Notes: generated by a model not told the origin, from the letters alone. A stretch of 37,895 nt of DNA from Caballeronia sp. BR00000012568055 (GCF_029439455.1 NZ_JAQFVG010000315.1:1-37895), one strand, 5' to 3'. Positions 7,007-15,468 are shown, counted from the stretch's first letter. Numbers and translations are program-made.

Positions 7007-7494
7007 GCGGACGGCACCAGGTCGGTTTGCGCCACGCCGAGTTGCGCGAACATGGCGTGTGCTTCCTTTTCGCCGCCGGCTTCGTCGTCGTCCTGGCCGA
7101 GCAGCACTTCCAGTTCGATGAAATCGCCCAGTCCGTCCACGCGGTCGAGATGGATACGCGTGCGCCCGACCAGATACACATGCCGTTCCTTCGAAACGAT
7201 GCCGCGCGTGGTCAACGCCTGCGCCAGCAGCGCGTGCATGGCTTCGGGATTCGTCACGGGACTGCGCGAGTAATACGACACCTTCGGACCATCGCGGTCG
7301 TCGCGCTGATAGAAGATCAGTTCGGACGGCGTGCCGTCGTCGAATTGACGCAGCTTGAGGCGGCCGGTCGGCACATCGTAAAAAAAGTCCTGCTGACGGA
7401 ACACCAACGGTGCGTCCGGGGCCAGCGCCGCGGCGCGTTCGCGCAATTGGTCGAATTGATGAGCGCGTGCCTTGATTTCGATATTGCGTGCCAT
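6961..7494 (-). CDS. CYTH-domain protein (class IV adenylate cyclase-like)
   Basis: This 177-residue protein belongs to the CYTH superfamily (class IV adenylate cyclases, thiamine triphosphatases, inorganic triphosphatases), which forms an eight-stranded tunnel binding triphosphates and metal ions. Seen: an N-terminal NIEIKA strand, alternating basic strands (GRLKLRQF, ELIFYQRDD, VYLVGRTRIHLDRVDGLGDFIELEV) and a closing tyrosine region. The canonical opening motif is ExExK; here the first Glu is Asn, giving NxExK with Glu6 and Lys8. This can occur among CyaB-like members. The ATG at 7494 has AGGAG six bases upstream and replaces a longer frame from 7602. It lies on the same strand as LysR, 88 bases downstream of it. 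Whether it makes cAMP or hydrolyses a polyphosphate is undecided. Confidence 0.85.
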   Translation of the reverse strand: MARNIEIKARAHQFDQLRERAAALAPDAPLVFRQQDFFYDVPTGRLKLRQFDDGTPSELIFYQRDDRDGPKVSYYSRSPVTNPEAMHALLAQALTTRGIVSKERHVYLVGRTRIHLDRVDGLGDFIELEVLLGQDDDEAGGEKEAHAMFAQLGVAQTDLVPSAYVDLLNPEASSSAK

Positions 7495-7582
7495 GCAACA
7501 GCTCCTGATTGAAAAGAGGGACTCTGGGCTGAGACTATCAAACATTCGATGAAGCTCGCTTGAACATGGATGCGGCGCGGGT

Positions 7583-8485
7583 TTACACCGCCCATTGCGC
7601 ATCGATCAGGCGCAGCGCAGCGGCGATGGCCGGTTCTTCGCGGCGTTCGGCGAGCGTGATGAACGACAATTGCGTCGGCACGGTCACGCCTTCGACGATG
7701 GTCAGCGCGTGCGCATGCGCCTCGCCAATCGCGATCGAATCGCGCACCAGCGAGAGGCCGACGCCCGATTTGACGAGATCGAGCATCGACGGCTCCTGAT
7801 CCACTTCGGCGACGATCGTGGGCATCGCGCCGGCCGCGCGGAAGATGCGCGACAGCAAGCGGTTATGCGCGGACTCGGGTGGCGTCCAGATCCACGGATG
7901 TTTCGCCAGCGCAGACCAACTGCGCTTGCCCTTGTTGACGCGGTTGTGCCAGCCCGCCGGCGCGAGCACGCGATACACGAACGGCGTCAGCCGCATCACA
8001 TGAAAGCGCTCGCCATCGTGCGTGCCGTCCGCCGCGGGATCGCCGATGTAATAGCCGACATCGAGATCGCGCGCTTTCACGCGTTCCAGCACCCAGCCCG
8101 ACATACCGTGCCGCAGCGCCGTTTCGATACGCGGATACGCCTCCACCAGCGGCCTCAAAAAGCCGCCGAGCCGCAAAAATTCCGGATCGAGAATCGTACC
8201 GATACGCAGCGTGCCGCTGACTTCATGCCGCAACGCCGCCGCCGCACGCTGCACATCCGATGCCGCCGCGAGCGCGCGTTCCGCATGCGGCAGCAGCGCT
8301 TCGCCATCGCGCGTCAGCAGCAATCCGTGCGATGTGCGCGAGAACAGCACGACGCCCAGCATCTCCTGCAAATTCTTGATCTGCAAACTCACCGCTGGCT
8401 GCGTCAGATGCAAATGCGCCGCCGCGCGCGTGAGATTGCCTTCACGAGCGACGGTGAGAAAAGCGCGAAGCAGGGTGTAGTCCAT
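7583..8485 (-). CDS. LysR-family transcriptional regulator
   Basis: This 300-residue LysR-type regulator has an N-terminal winged helix (about 1-60: LLRAFLTVAREGNLTRAAAHLHLTQPAVSLQIKNLQEMLG). The LysR substrate-binding domain follows from about residue 90 (GTLRIGTILDPEFLRLGGFL and later VKSGVGLSLVRDSIA). LysR proteins form tetramers and usually activate a divergent gene in response to a small inducer. The divergent neighbour is the GMC oxidoreductase, 100 bases away, and a GATAT-N11-ATATC LysR-type site lies at 8491-8511. It probably controls the oxidoreductase, perhaps the importer downstream of it, and itself. The inducer is unknown. Confidence 0.93.
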   Translation of the reverse strand: MDYTLLRAFLTVAREGNLTRAAAHLHLTQPAVSLQIKNLQEMLGVVLFSRTSHGLLLTRDGEALLPHAERALAAASDVQRAAAALRHEVSGTLRIGTILDPEFLRLGGFLRPLVEAYPRIETALRHGMSGWVLERVKARDLDVGYYIGDPAADGTHDGERFHVMRLTPFVYRVLAPAGWHNRVNKGKRSWSALAKHPWIWTPPESAHNRLLSRIFRAAGAMPTIVAEVDQEPSMLDLVKSGVGLSLVRDSIAIGEAHAHALTIVEGVTVPTQLSFITLAERREEPAIAAALRLIDAQWAV

Positions 8486-8490
8486 CGACT

Positions 8491-8511
8491 GATATTAGCG
8501 CGTCTTATATC
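8491..8511. promoter_or_regulatory. LysR-type T-N11-A binding site in the divergent spacer
   Basis: GATAT (8491-8495) and ATATC (8507-8511) form a perfect inverted repeat separated by exactly 11 bases, giving T8495-N11-A8507. It sits five bases upstream of the LysR start codon and 74 bases before the GMC gene, a position that suits autoregulation and divergent activation. Confidence 0.5.
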
Positions 8512-8585
8512 AACGTTCAGCATATCTCATTGGATTCTCAAGCTTCATCGACGTACTCTCGAACGATAAAAATCAGGAGACGGCA

Positions 8586-10262
8586 ATGAAGCAGAACGCG
8601 CGCAAGCTCGAAGGCGAATTCGACTACATCATCGTCGGCGCGGGCACGGCGGGGTGCGTGCTGGCGAATCGCCTGACCGAAGATCCGGACGTGAACGTGC
8701 TGCTGCTTGAGGCGGGCGGCAAGGACGACTATCACTGGATTCATATTCCGGTCGGCTATCTGTATTGCATCGGCAATCCGCGCACGGACTGGCTTTATAA
8801 AACGCAGGCGGAAGCGGGACTCAATGGCCGCTCGCTGTCTTATCCGCGCGGGCGCGTGCTCGGCGGATGTTCGTCGATCAACGGCATGATCTATATGCGC
8901 GGCCAGCGCGAAGACTACGACGAATGGGCGCATATCAGCGGCGATCCGAACTGGTCGTGGGATTCCGTGCTGCCTATCTTCAAGCGCAGCGAGGATCACC
9001 ACGGTGGCGCGAATGAGTGGCACGGCGCGGGCGGCGAATGGCGCGTCGAAAAGCAGCGCCTGAAGTGGAAGATTCTCGAGACGTTTTCCAAGGCCGCGCA
9101 GGAAAGCGGCATTCAAGCTACGGACGACTTCAATCGTGGCGATAACAGCGGCGTCGGCTATTTCGATGTGAACCAGCGCGGCGGCATCCGCTGGAATGCG
9201 GCGAAAGCGTTTCTGCGCGAAGCGATGCAGCGGCCGAATCTCACCACCATCACCGGCGCGCACACGCAGCGCCTCGTGTTCGAAGGCTTGCGCTGCGTCG
9301 GCGTTGAGTATCGCGGCGGCGATGTCGATTACATCGCGAAGGCGCGACGCGAAGTCGTGCTGAGCGCGGGCGCGGTGAATTCGCCGCAGATTCTGGAGCT
9401 ATCCGGCATCGGCAATGAAGCGCGCCTGCAGCGATTGGGGATCGATGTCGTCAAGCATCTGCGCGGCGTTGGCGAAAACCTTCAGGATCATTTGCAATTG
9501 CGCATGGCTTATAAGGTCGATGGCGTGCGCACGCTCAACACACTCTCTGCACGATGGTGGGGCAAGCTGTTCATCGGTCTGCAATACGCGCTGATGCGCA
9601 GCGGCCCGATGTCGATGGCACCCTCGCAACTCGGCGTGTTCGCCAAGTCCGATCCGAACGATGCATCGATCAAACGGCCCGATGTGCAGTATCACGTTCA
9701 GCCTTTGTCGCTGGAGAAGTTCGGCGAGCCGTTGCATGCGTTCAACGCGTTCACGGCGTCCGTGTGCAATTTGCGGCCGACATCGCGGGGCAGCGTGCAT
9801 ATCGAATCGGCGGATGCGCACAAGGCGCCGCTGATCGCGCCCAATTATTTATCGACGGATCACGACAAGGCGGTTGCGGCGAATGCGTTGAGATTGACGC
9901 GGCGCATTGTCGAAGCGCCTGCGTTGGCGCAATACAAGCCGCAGGAGATTCTGCCGGGCATCCAATATCAGACGCAGGAAGAATTGATCGAAGCCGCTGG
10001 CAAAGTCGGCACGACGATCTTTCATCCGGTCGGCACGTGCCGCATGGGTACGGATAACGATCCCGCCGCTGTCGTCGATAGCCGTTTGCGTGTGATCGGC
10101 GTGCGCGGCTTGCGCGTGGTCGATGCATCGGTGATGCCGAACATCACGTCGGGCAACACGAATTCACCGACGCTGATGATCGCGGAACGTGCGAGCGAAA
10201 TGATCCGCGAGGATCGACGCAACATCGACGTACAGGAAGTGATTGCCACGGCACTCGCGTAA
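8586..10262 (+). CDS. GMC-family FAD-dependent oxidoreductase (choline/alcohol dehydrogenase-like)
   Basis: This 558-residue GMC oxidoreductase oxidises an alcohol to an aldehyde using FAD. Seen: the Rossmann ADP-binding motif IIVGAGTAGCVLANRL with a following acidic LLLEAGG strand, GMC signature 1 (GRVLGGCSSINGMIYMRGQREDYDEW, about 85-110), signature 2 (VVLSAGAVNSPQILELSGIG) and the C-terminal catalytic region. That region holds FHPVGTCRMG and VVDASVMPNITSGNTNSPT, supplying the active-site His and the His/Asn partner. There is no signal peptide. The start is well supported by AGGAG seven bases upstream. It resembles choline and long-chain or aliphatic alcohol dehydrogenases, but the substrate is not evident. 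A Liv-type importer follows after 333 bases, suggesting uptake and oxidation of the same compound; that is inference. Confidence 0.93.
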   Translation: MKQNARKLEGEFDYIIVGAGTAGCVLANRLTEDPDVNVLLLEAGGKDDYHWIHIPVGYLYCIGNPRTDWLYKTQAEAGLNGRSLSYPRGRVLGGCSSINGMIYMRGQREDYDEWAHISGDPNWSWDSVLPIFKRSEDHHGGANEWHGAGGEWRVEKQRLKWKILETFSKAAQESGIQATDDFNRGDNSGVGYFDVNQRGGIRWNAAKAFLREAMQRPNLTTITGAHTQRLVFEGLRCVGVEYRGGDVDYIAKARREVVLSAGAVNSPQILELSGIGNEARLQRLGIDVVKHLRGVGENLQDHLQLRMAYKVDGVRTLNTLSARWWGKLFIGLQYALMRSGPMSMAPSQLGVFAKSDPNDASIKRPDVQYHVQPLSLEKFGEPLHAFNAFTASVCNLRPTSRGSVHIESADAHKAPLIAPNYLSTDHDKAVAANALRLTRRIVEAPALAQYKPQEILPGIQYQTQEELIEAAGKVGTTIFHPVGTCRMGTDNDPAAVVDSRLRVIGVRGLRVVDASVMPNITSGNTNSPTLMIAERASEMIREDRRNIDVQEVIATALA

Positions 10263-10595
10263 AAGCGCATGAAATTTTAGTGACGCTCCACATGTTGAGA
10301 CCGAGATGACACATGCGTGGCGCGAGGATGGCACGCGTATATAGCGGCCTATATTTGCGCGCCATGCACGCTTACCCGCACTTGAACGCCTAGTGCAAAT
10401 CCCGATAAGTGCGCTGCATCAATGGCGCGACAATGCTTTCGACTCAAGTGATGCTCGGCCTACCTCGCGCACACTTTGTGCAGCACGCAACGTCACAAGC
10501 GGCGCGCTGCACGAGGCGTACCGTTGCGCGTGGACAGAAGAAAAAAACGCAGGCAGAGCCGCACGCCTGGCGTTCCACTACGCATGGAAGGGGAC
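10263..10595. other. 333-base gene-free spacer between GMC and ABC genes
   Basis: No convincing coding frame is visible; the open frames have no start signals or family features. The stretch contains an inverted repeat, ATATAG-CGGC-CTATAT (10339-10354), which could be an operator. The importer probably has its own promoter here, but no good -35/-10 pair was found. Confidence 0.45.
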
Positions 10596-11375
10596 ATGAT
10601 TCTCGGCGACACGATTCTGGAAACGCGAGGACTCACAAAGGAATTCAAAGGCTTCACGGCCGTGAATGGCGTGAACCTGCGCGTGCGCCGTGGTTCGATT
10701 CACGCGCTGATCGGGCCGAACGGTGCGGGCAAGACCACGTGCTTCAATCTGCTCACCAAATTTCTGACGCCTACTGCGGGTCAGATCGTTTTTAATGGCA
10801 CGGATATCACGCGTGAACGGCCTGCGCATATCGCGCGGCGCGGCGTGATTCGTTCGTTTCAGATTTCCGCTGTGTTTCCGCATTTGACGGTGTTGCAGAA
10901 CGTGCGTATCGGACTGCAGCGGCAGCTCGGCACGTCGTTTCACTTCTGGCGCAGCGAACGATCGCTCGATCAACTCAACGACCGCGCGATGGACCTGCTC
11001 ACGCAAGTCGGCCTCACGGACTTCGCGGACACCAAAACCGTCGAGCTTTCCTACGGGCGCAAGCGCGCGCTCGAAATCGCCACGACCTTATCGATGGAAC
11101 CGGAACTCATGCTGCTCGATGAACCGACGCAAGGCATGGGACACGAAGATGTGGATCGCGTGACGGCGCTGATCAAGAAGGTATCGGCGGGGCGCACCAT
11201 TCTGATGGTCGAGCACAACATGAACGTGATCGCGGGCATTTCGGACACCATTACGGTGCTCCAGCGCGGCGAAGTGCTGGCCGAAGGCAACTACGCGGAA
11301 GTATCGAAAAATCCGCTCGTGATGGAAGCCTACATGGGCAGCGCCGATGCGGCGCTCACCGGAGCGCACGCATGA
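10596..11375 (+). CDS. Liv-type ABC importer ATP-binding protein (LivG-like)
   Basis: This 259-residue ATPase belongs to the branched-chain amino acid-type (HAAT) ABC importers. Motifs in order: Walker A GPNGAGKTT near residue 40, a Q-loop region RSFQISAVFPHLTVLQNV, the signature variant LSYGRKRALEIA in place of LSGGQ, Walker B LMLLDEPTQGM and the switch His in MVEHNM. The LSYG signature is seen in LivG-type proteins. The ATG at 10596 follows GGAAGGGG closely; the ATG at 10584 is an alternative. The stop codon overlaps the start of the next ATPase (ATGA), so the two are translationally coupled and should form the nucleotide-binding pair. Substrate unknown. Confidence 0.9.
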   Translation: MILGDTILETRGLTKEFKGFTAVNGVNLRVRRGSIHALIGPNGAGKTTCFNLLTKFLTPTAGQIVFNGTDITRERPAHIARRGVIRSFQISAVFPHLTVLQNVRIGLQRQLGTSFHFWRSERSLDQLNDRAMDLLTQVGLTDFADTKTVELSYGRKRALEIATTLSMEPELMLLDEPTQGMGHEDVDRVTALIKKVSAGRTILMVEHNMNVIAGISDTITVLQRGEVLAEGNYAEVSKNPLVMEAYMGSADAALTGAHA

Positions 11376-12133
11376 GTACGACCGCTGAGGAGCGCCGCTC
11401 GCGCGAGGCGAACGGCGCGGGAGCCAGCGTGCCTGCGCTGGAACTCGCCGGGTTGCAGGCGTGGTATGGCGAATCGCACATTCTTCATGGCGTCGATCTG
11501 AAGGTGAATCGCGGTGAAGTGGTGACGCTGCTCGGGCGCAATGGCGCGGGCCGCACCACGACGCTGCGCGCCATCATGGGTCTGACCGGACGCCGCACGG
11601 GTTCCATTCGCGTGGCGGGCAACGAGACGATTGGTTTATCGACGCACAAGATCGCGCATTACGGGGTCGGATATTGTCCGGAGGAGCGCGGCATTTTTTC
11701 GAGCTTGTCGTGCGAGGAAAACCTCTTGTTGCCGCCGGTAATCGGCAATCCGAAAGAGGCGATGTCCATCGACGAAATTTATTCGATGTTCCCGAACCTG
11801 AAAGAGCGCCGTGGCTCGCAAGGCACGCGTCTGTCAGGCGGCGAACAACAGATGCTCGCGGTCGCGCGCATTCTGCGCACGGGCGCGAATCTGTTGCTGC
11901 TCGATGAGATTTCCGAAGGGCTCGCGCCGGTGATCGTGCAGACGCTCGCGCGCATGATTCTGATGCTCAAGGCGCGCGGCTACACCATCGTCATGGTCGA
12001 ACAGAATTTTCGCTTTGCCGCGCCGCTCGCGGACCGGTTCTATGTGATGGAGCACGGGAATATCGTCGAGCACTTCGGCGCGGGGGAACTCGAAGCGAAG
12101 ATGCCCGTGCTGCATGAATTGCTCGGCGTGTAA
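11372..12133 (+). CDS. Liv-type ABC importer ATP-binding protein (LivF-like) with Walker A Arg
   Basis: This 253-residue protein is the second ATPase of the importer. It has LivF features: the PEERGIF Q-loop region, signature RLSGGEQQMLAVARIL, Walker B LLLLDEISEGLAP and VEQN in place of the switch His (usual in LivF). The Walker A motif reads GRNGAGRTTT: Arg61 stands where an invariant Lys normally contacts ATP phosphates (codon CGC at 11551-11553). The rest of the fold looks intact, so this is a substitution in an otherwise good gene. The first 22 residues are an extra low-complexity N-terminal tail. Its partner ATPase has a normal Walker A, so one site of the heterodimer may be weak or non-hydrolytic. 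Confidence 0.9.
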   Translation: MSTTAEERRSREANGAGASVPALELAGLQAWYGESHILHGVDLKVNRGEVVTLLGRNGAGRTTTLRAIMGLTGRRTGSIRVAGNETIGLSTHKIAHYGVGYCPEERGIFSSLSCEENLLLPPVIGNPKEAMSIDEIYSMFPNLKERRGSQGTRLSGGEQQMLAVARILRTGANLLLLDEISEGLAPVIVQTLARMILMLKARGYTIVMVEQNFRFAAPLADRFYVMEHGNIVEHFGAGELEAKMPVLHELLGV

Positions 12134-12218
12134 TCGATTCAATCCGACTCGTTTGCTGCACAAGAATCAGCGCATTACCAGTAATACCGCATCAAATCAA
12201 AAACTCATGGAGACTGGA

Positions 12219-13433
12219 ATGAAGAAGAAGACTCTCGCGCGCCTCACAACGTTTTGCTTTGCGGCTGCGGCGGCGAGTGTGGCGTTCAACAGCGCTAACG
12301 CAGCCGATGGCAACACCGTGAAGATCGGCTTCGTCACCGATCTGTCGGGCTTGTACGCGGATATCGACGGGCAAGGCGGTCTCGAAGCCATCAAGATGGC
12401 GATCGCCGATTTCGGTGGCAAGGTGAACGGCAAGACCATCGAACTCGTGTACGCGGACCATCAGAACAAGGCGGATATCGCGGCATCGCGCGCGCGTGAG
12501 TGGATCGACCGCGACGGCGTGAATGCGATCATCGGCGGGACGAATTCGGCGACGGCGTTGTCCACCGCGCAAGTCGCGGCGGAGAAGAAGACGCCGTATA
12601 TCAACATCGGCGCGGGCGCGGACAATCTGACCAACGAGCAATGCTCGCCGTACACCGTGCACTACGCCTATGACACGATGGCGCTCGCCAAAGGCACCGG
12701 TTCCGCGGTGACCAAGCAAGGCGGCAAGACGTGGTACTTCCTCACCGCCGATTACGCGTTCGGCAAGGCGCTGGAAAAGAACACGTCGGACGTGGTGAAG
12801 GCGAACGGTGGGCAAGTGTTGGGCGCGGTGCGGCATCCGCTGTCGGCATCGGATTTCTCGTCGTTCCTGTTGCAGGCGCAGTCTTCCAAGGCGCAAGTGC
12901 TCGGCCTCGCCAATGCAGGCGGCGACACCATCAATTCGATCAAAGCGGCTAAGGAATTCGGCATCACCAAGTCGATGAAAATCGCCGCGCTGCTGATCTT
13001 CATCTCCGATATCCACAGTCTCGGACTCGAAACCACGCAAGGTCTCGTGGCGACGGATAGCTGGTACTGGAACAAGGACGACAAGACGCGCGCCTGGGCC
13101 AAGCGCTACTTCGACAAGATGAAGAAGATGCCGGGCAGCCTGCAAGCCGCCGACTATTCAGCCGTCACGACCTACCTGAAAGCCGTGCAAGCGGCTGGCA
13201 CGACCGACAGCGACAAGGTCATGGCCGAGATGAAGAAGCTGAAGATCGACGACTTCTACGCGAAGGGCTACGTGCGCCAGGACGGTTCGATGATCCACGA
13301 TATGTATCTGATGGAAGTGAAGAAGCCGTCGGAATCGAAAGAACCTTGGGATTACTACAAGATTCTCGCGACGATCCCCGGCGATCAGGCGTTCGGCACG
13401 AAGGCGGAGTCGCGCTGCGCAGCCTGGAAGTAA
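12219..13433 (+). CDS. ABC importer periplasmic substrate-binding protein (Leu/Ile/Val-type)
   Basis: This 404-residue type I periplasmic binding protein is preceded by a Sec signal peptide (KKK, hydrophobic core, cleavage probably after SANA near residue 28). The mature part begins with VKIGFVTDLSGLYADIDGQGG, the typical first strand and loop of the LivJ/LivK fold, and has the two-lobe pattern of the family. The ATG at 12219 has GGAG (12209-12212) upstream. The frame is open to 12114, overlapping the previous gene, but without family residues. The gene lies between the ATPase and permease genes of one importer. The ligand is unknown; a link with the GMC oxidoreductase suggests an alcohol or a metabolite of one rather than an amino acid, but this is inference. 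Confidence 0.92.
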   Translation: MKKKTLARLTTFCFAAAAASVAFNSANAADGNTVKIGFVTDLSGLYADIDGQGGLEAIKMAIADFGGKVNGKTIELVYADHQNKADIAASRAREWIDRDGVNAIIGGTNSATALSTAQVAAEKKTPYINIGAGADNLTNEQCSPYTVHYAYDTMALAKGTGSAVTKQGGKTWYFLTADYAFGKALEKNTSDVVKANGGQVLGAVRHPLSASDFSSFLLQAQSSKAQVLGLANAGGDTINSIKAAKEFGITKSMKIAALLIFISDIHSLGLETTQGLVATDSWYWNKDDKTRAWAKRYFDKMKKMPGSLQAADYSAVTTYLKAVQAAGTTDSDKVMAEMKKLKIDDFYAKGYVRQDGSMIHDMYLMEVKKPSESKEPWDYYKILATIPGDQAFGTKAESRCAAWK

Positions 13434-13448
13434 AAACTTGAGCGTGAC

Positions 13449-13472
13449 GACGCGGGCCGCGTGGTCCGCGTC
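13449..13472 (+). other. intercistronic hairpin between binding protein and permease genes
   Basis: GACGCGGGCC (13449-13458) pairs with GGTCCGCGTC (13463-13472) over 10 bp with one G-U pair and a 4-base loop. No U-tract follows, so it is more likely to protect the 3' end of the upstream message than to end transcription fully. Confidence 0.5.
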
Positions 13473-13502
13473 GGCGTCAACTCGTTCTAAACGGCAGGTT
13501 CA

Positions 13503-14387
13503 ATGGAAATTTTCGGCATTCCGCTCGCCGCGATGATGAGCCAGCTATTGCTCGGTCTCGTGAACGGCTCGTTCTACGCGATCCTATCGCTCGGGCTTGC
13601 GGTGATCTTCGGCTTGCTCAACGTCATCAACTTCGCGCACGGCGCGCTCTTTATGCTGGGCGCGATGCTCGCGTGGATGGGCGCGTCGTATTTCAGCATT
13701 CCCTATTGGGCGATGCTGGTGCTCGCGCCCGTGATCGTCGGATTCTTCGGCGTGTTGATCGAACGTTCGATGCTGCGTTGGCTGTACAAGCTCGACCATC
13801 TTTACGGACTCTTGCTGACCTTTGGCCTTACGTTGGTCGTCGAAGGCGTGTTCCGTTCGATCTACGGATCATCGGGACAGCCGTACGACGTGCCTTCGCT
13901 GCTGCAAGGCGCGAGCAATCTCGGCTTTATGTTCCTGCCGAACTATCGCGCGTGGGTGGTGGTGGCATCGCTGGCGGTGTGCTTTGCGACGTGGTTCGTG
14001 ATCGAGAAGACGCGGATCGGCGCGTATTTGCGTGCGGGCACGGAGAACCCGAAGCTCGTCGAAGCATTCGGCGTCAACGTGCCGATGATGATTACGCTCA
14101 CCTACGGTTTCGGCGTCGCGCTGGCGGCGTTCGCGGGCGTGCTGGCCGCGCCGGTCATTCAGGTTTCGCCGCTGATGGGCCAGTCGATGATCATCACCGT
14201 GTTCGCGGTGGTCGTGATCGGCGGCATGGGTTCGATCATGGGTTCGATTCTCACCGGCCTCTTGCTCGGCGTGATCGAAGGCTTTACGCGCGTGTTCTAT
14301 CCGGAAGCGTCCGCGACGGTCGTGTTCGTGATCATGGCGTTGGTGCTGATGGTGCGTCCCGCCGGACTCTTCGGCAAGGAAAAATGA
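13503..14387 (+). CDS. Liv-type ABC importer permease (LivH-like)
   Basis: This 294-residue inner-membrane permease has about eight hydrophobic segments and the conserved LivH start, LVNGSFYAILSLGLAVIFGLLNVINFAHGALFMLGA. The cytoplasmic coupling region is near GAYLRAGTENPKLVEAFGV, and the C-terminal VIGGMGSIMGSILTGLLLGVIEG is typical of the family. It begins 69 bases after the binding-protein gene and ends overlapping the next permease by four bases (ATGA), showing translational coupling. It should form the transmembrane heterodimer with the following LivM-like protein. Confidence 0.93.
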   Translation: MEIFGIPLAAMMSQLLLGLVNGSFYAILSLGLAVIFGLLNVINFAHGALFMLGAMLAWMGASYFSIPYWAMLVLAPVIVGFFGVLIERSMLRWLYKLDHLYGLLLTFGLTLVVEGVFRSIYGSSGQPYDVPSLLQGASNLGFMFLPNYRAWVVVASLAVCFATWFVIEKTRIGAYLRAGTENPKLVEAFGVNVPMMITLTYGFGVALAAFAGVLAAPVIQVSPLMGQSMIITVFAVVVIGGMGSIMGSILTGLLLGVIEGFTRVFYPEASATVVFVIMALVLMVRPAGLFGKEK

Positions 14388-15358
14388 TGCAGAGAAAAGC
14401 GCTCTACGCCCTGTTGCTGATCGGCCTGGTGATCGCGCCGTTCGCGGGCGTGTATCCGGTCTTCATGATGAAAGTGCTGTGCTTCGCGTTGTTCGCGGCC
14501 GCGTTCAATCTGCTGATCGGCTTTACGGGATTGCTGTCGTTCGGGCACGCGATGTTTCTGTCGCTCGCCGGTTACACGGCGGGTTATGCGATACAGACCA
14601 TCGGCCTGACGCCGGAAGCCGGCGTGATACTCGGCACGCTCGCGGCGACCGTGCTCGGCTTGCTCGTCGGCTTGCTGGCGATCCGTCGCCAGGGCATCTA
14701 CTTCGCGATGGTCACGCTCGCGCTCGCGCAGATGGTCTACTTCGTCTTTCTGCAAGCGCCGTTCACGCATGGCGAGGACGGTCTGCAAGGCGTGCCGCGC
14801 GGCAAGCTGTTCGGCATCGTCAGTCTGAGCAGCGATCTCACGCTGTATTACATTGTGCTCCTGCTGATGTTGCTGGCGTTCGCGCTGATCGTGCGCATCG
14901 TGCATTCGCCGTTCGGGCAGGTGCTGATCGCGATCAAGGAGAACGAGCCGCGCGCCATTTCGCTCGGCTACGATACCTCTCGCTATAAGCTGCTCGCGTT
15001 CGTGCTGTCGGCGGGACTCGCGGGCCTCGCAGGCGCGACGAAAACGCTGGTGCTCGGCTTCGAAACGCTCGGCGATGCCTACTGGACCATGTCCGGTCTC
15101 GTCGTGCTGATGACGCTCGTCGGCGGCATGAGCACGATGTTCGGGCCGCTGCTCGGCGCGTTCATCATCGTGTTGCTGGAAGACCGGCTTGGGGATATCG
15201 GCGGCGGATTGGCGAAGATGACCGGCATCGATTGGTTCAATTCGCTCGGTGAATCCGTGACTATCGTGACGGGGATTATCTTTATTGCGTGCGTGCTGGC
15301 ATTCAGGCGCGGCATTGTCGGTGAAATCGTCGCACGGGTTCGGCCGCTTCAAGGATAA
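14384..15358 (+). CDS. Liv-type ABC importer permease (LivM-like)
   Basis: This 324-residue second permease has a series of hydrophobic helices and LivM hallmarks: NLLIGFTGLLSFGHAMFLSLAGYTAGYA near residue 40 and the coupling loop SPFGQVLIAIKENEPRAISLGYDTSRYKLLAFVLSA near 185. The ATG at 14384 overlaps the LivH-like stop; a second ATG at 14387 is the alternative. It is the last gene of the first importer operon. Downstream, an AT-rich imperfect palindrome at 15364-15385 is the only nearby structure and lacks a U-tract, so the operon's terminator is not obvious. Confidence 0.93.
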   Translation: MMQRKALYALLLIGLVIAPFAGVYPVFMMKVLCFALFAAAFNLLIGFTGLLSFGHAMFLSLAGYTAGYAIQTIGLTPEAGVILGTLAATVLGLLVGLLAIRRQGIYFAMVTLALAQMVYFVFLQAPFTHGEDGLQGVPRGKLFGIVSLSSDLTLYYIVLLLMLLAFALIVRIVHSPFGQVLIAIKENEPRAISLGYDTSRYKLLAFVLSAGLAGLAGATKTLVLGFETLGDAYWTMSGLVVLMTLVGGMSTMFGPLLGAFIIVLLEDRLGDIGGGLAKMTGIDWFNSLGESVTIVTGIIFIACVLAFRRGIVGEIVARVRPLQG

Positions 15359-15468
15359 TTCGATTTATTTGGATATCCGAATAAATTGCGCATTCGAATT
15401 ACGCGCGAAAAACGCGATAATCACGCCCTGTTAAGGTGCTTGTATGCACCACTAGGGTAAATGCTAGG

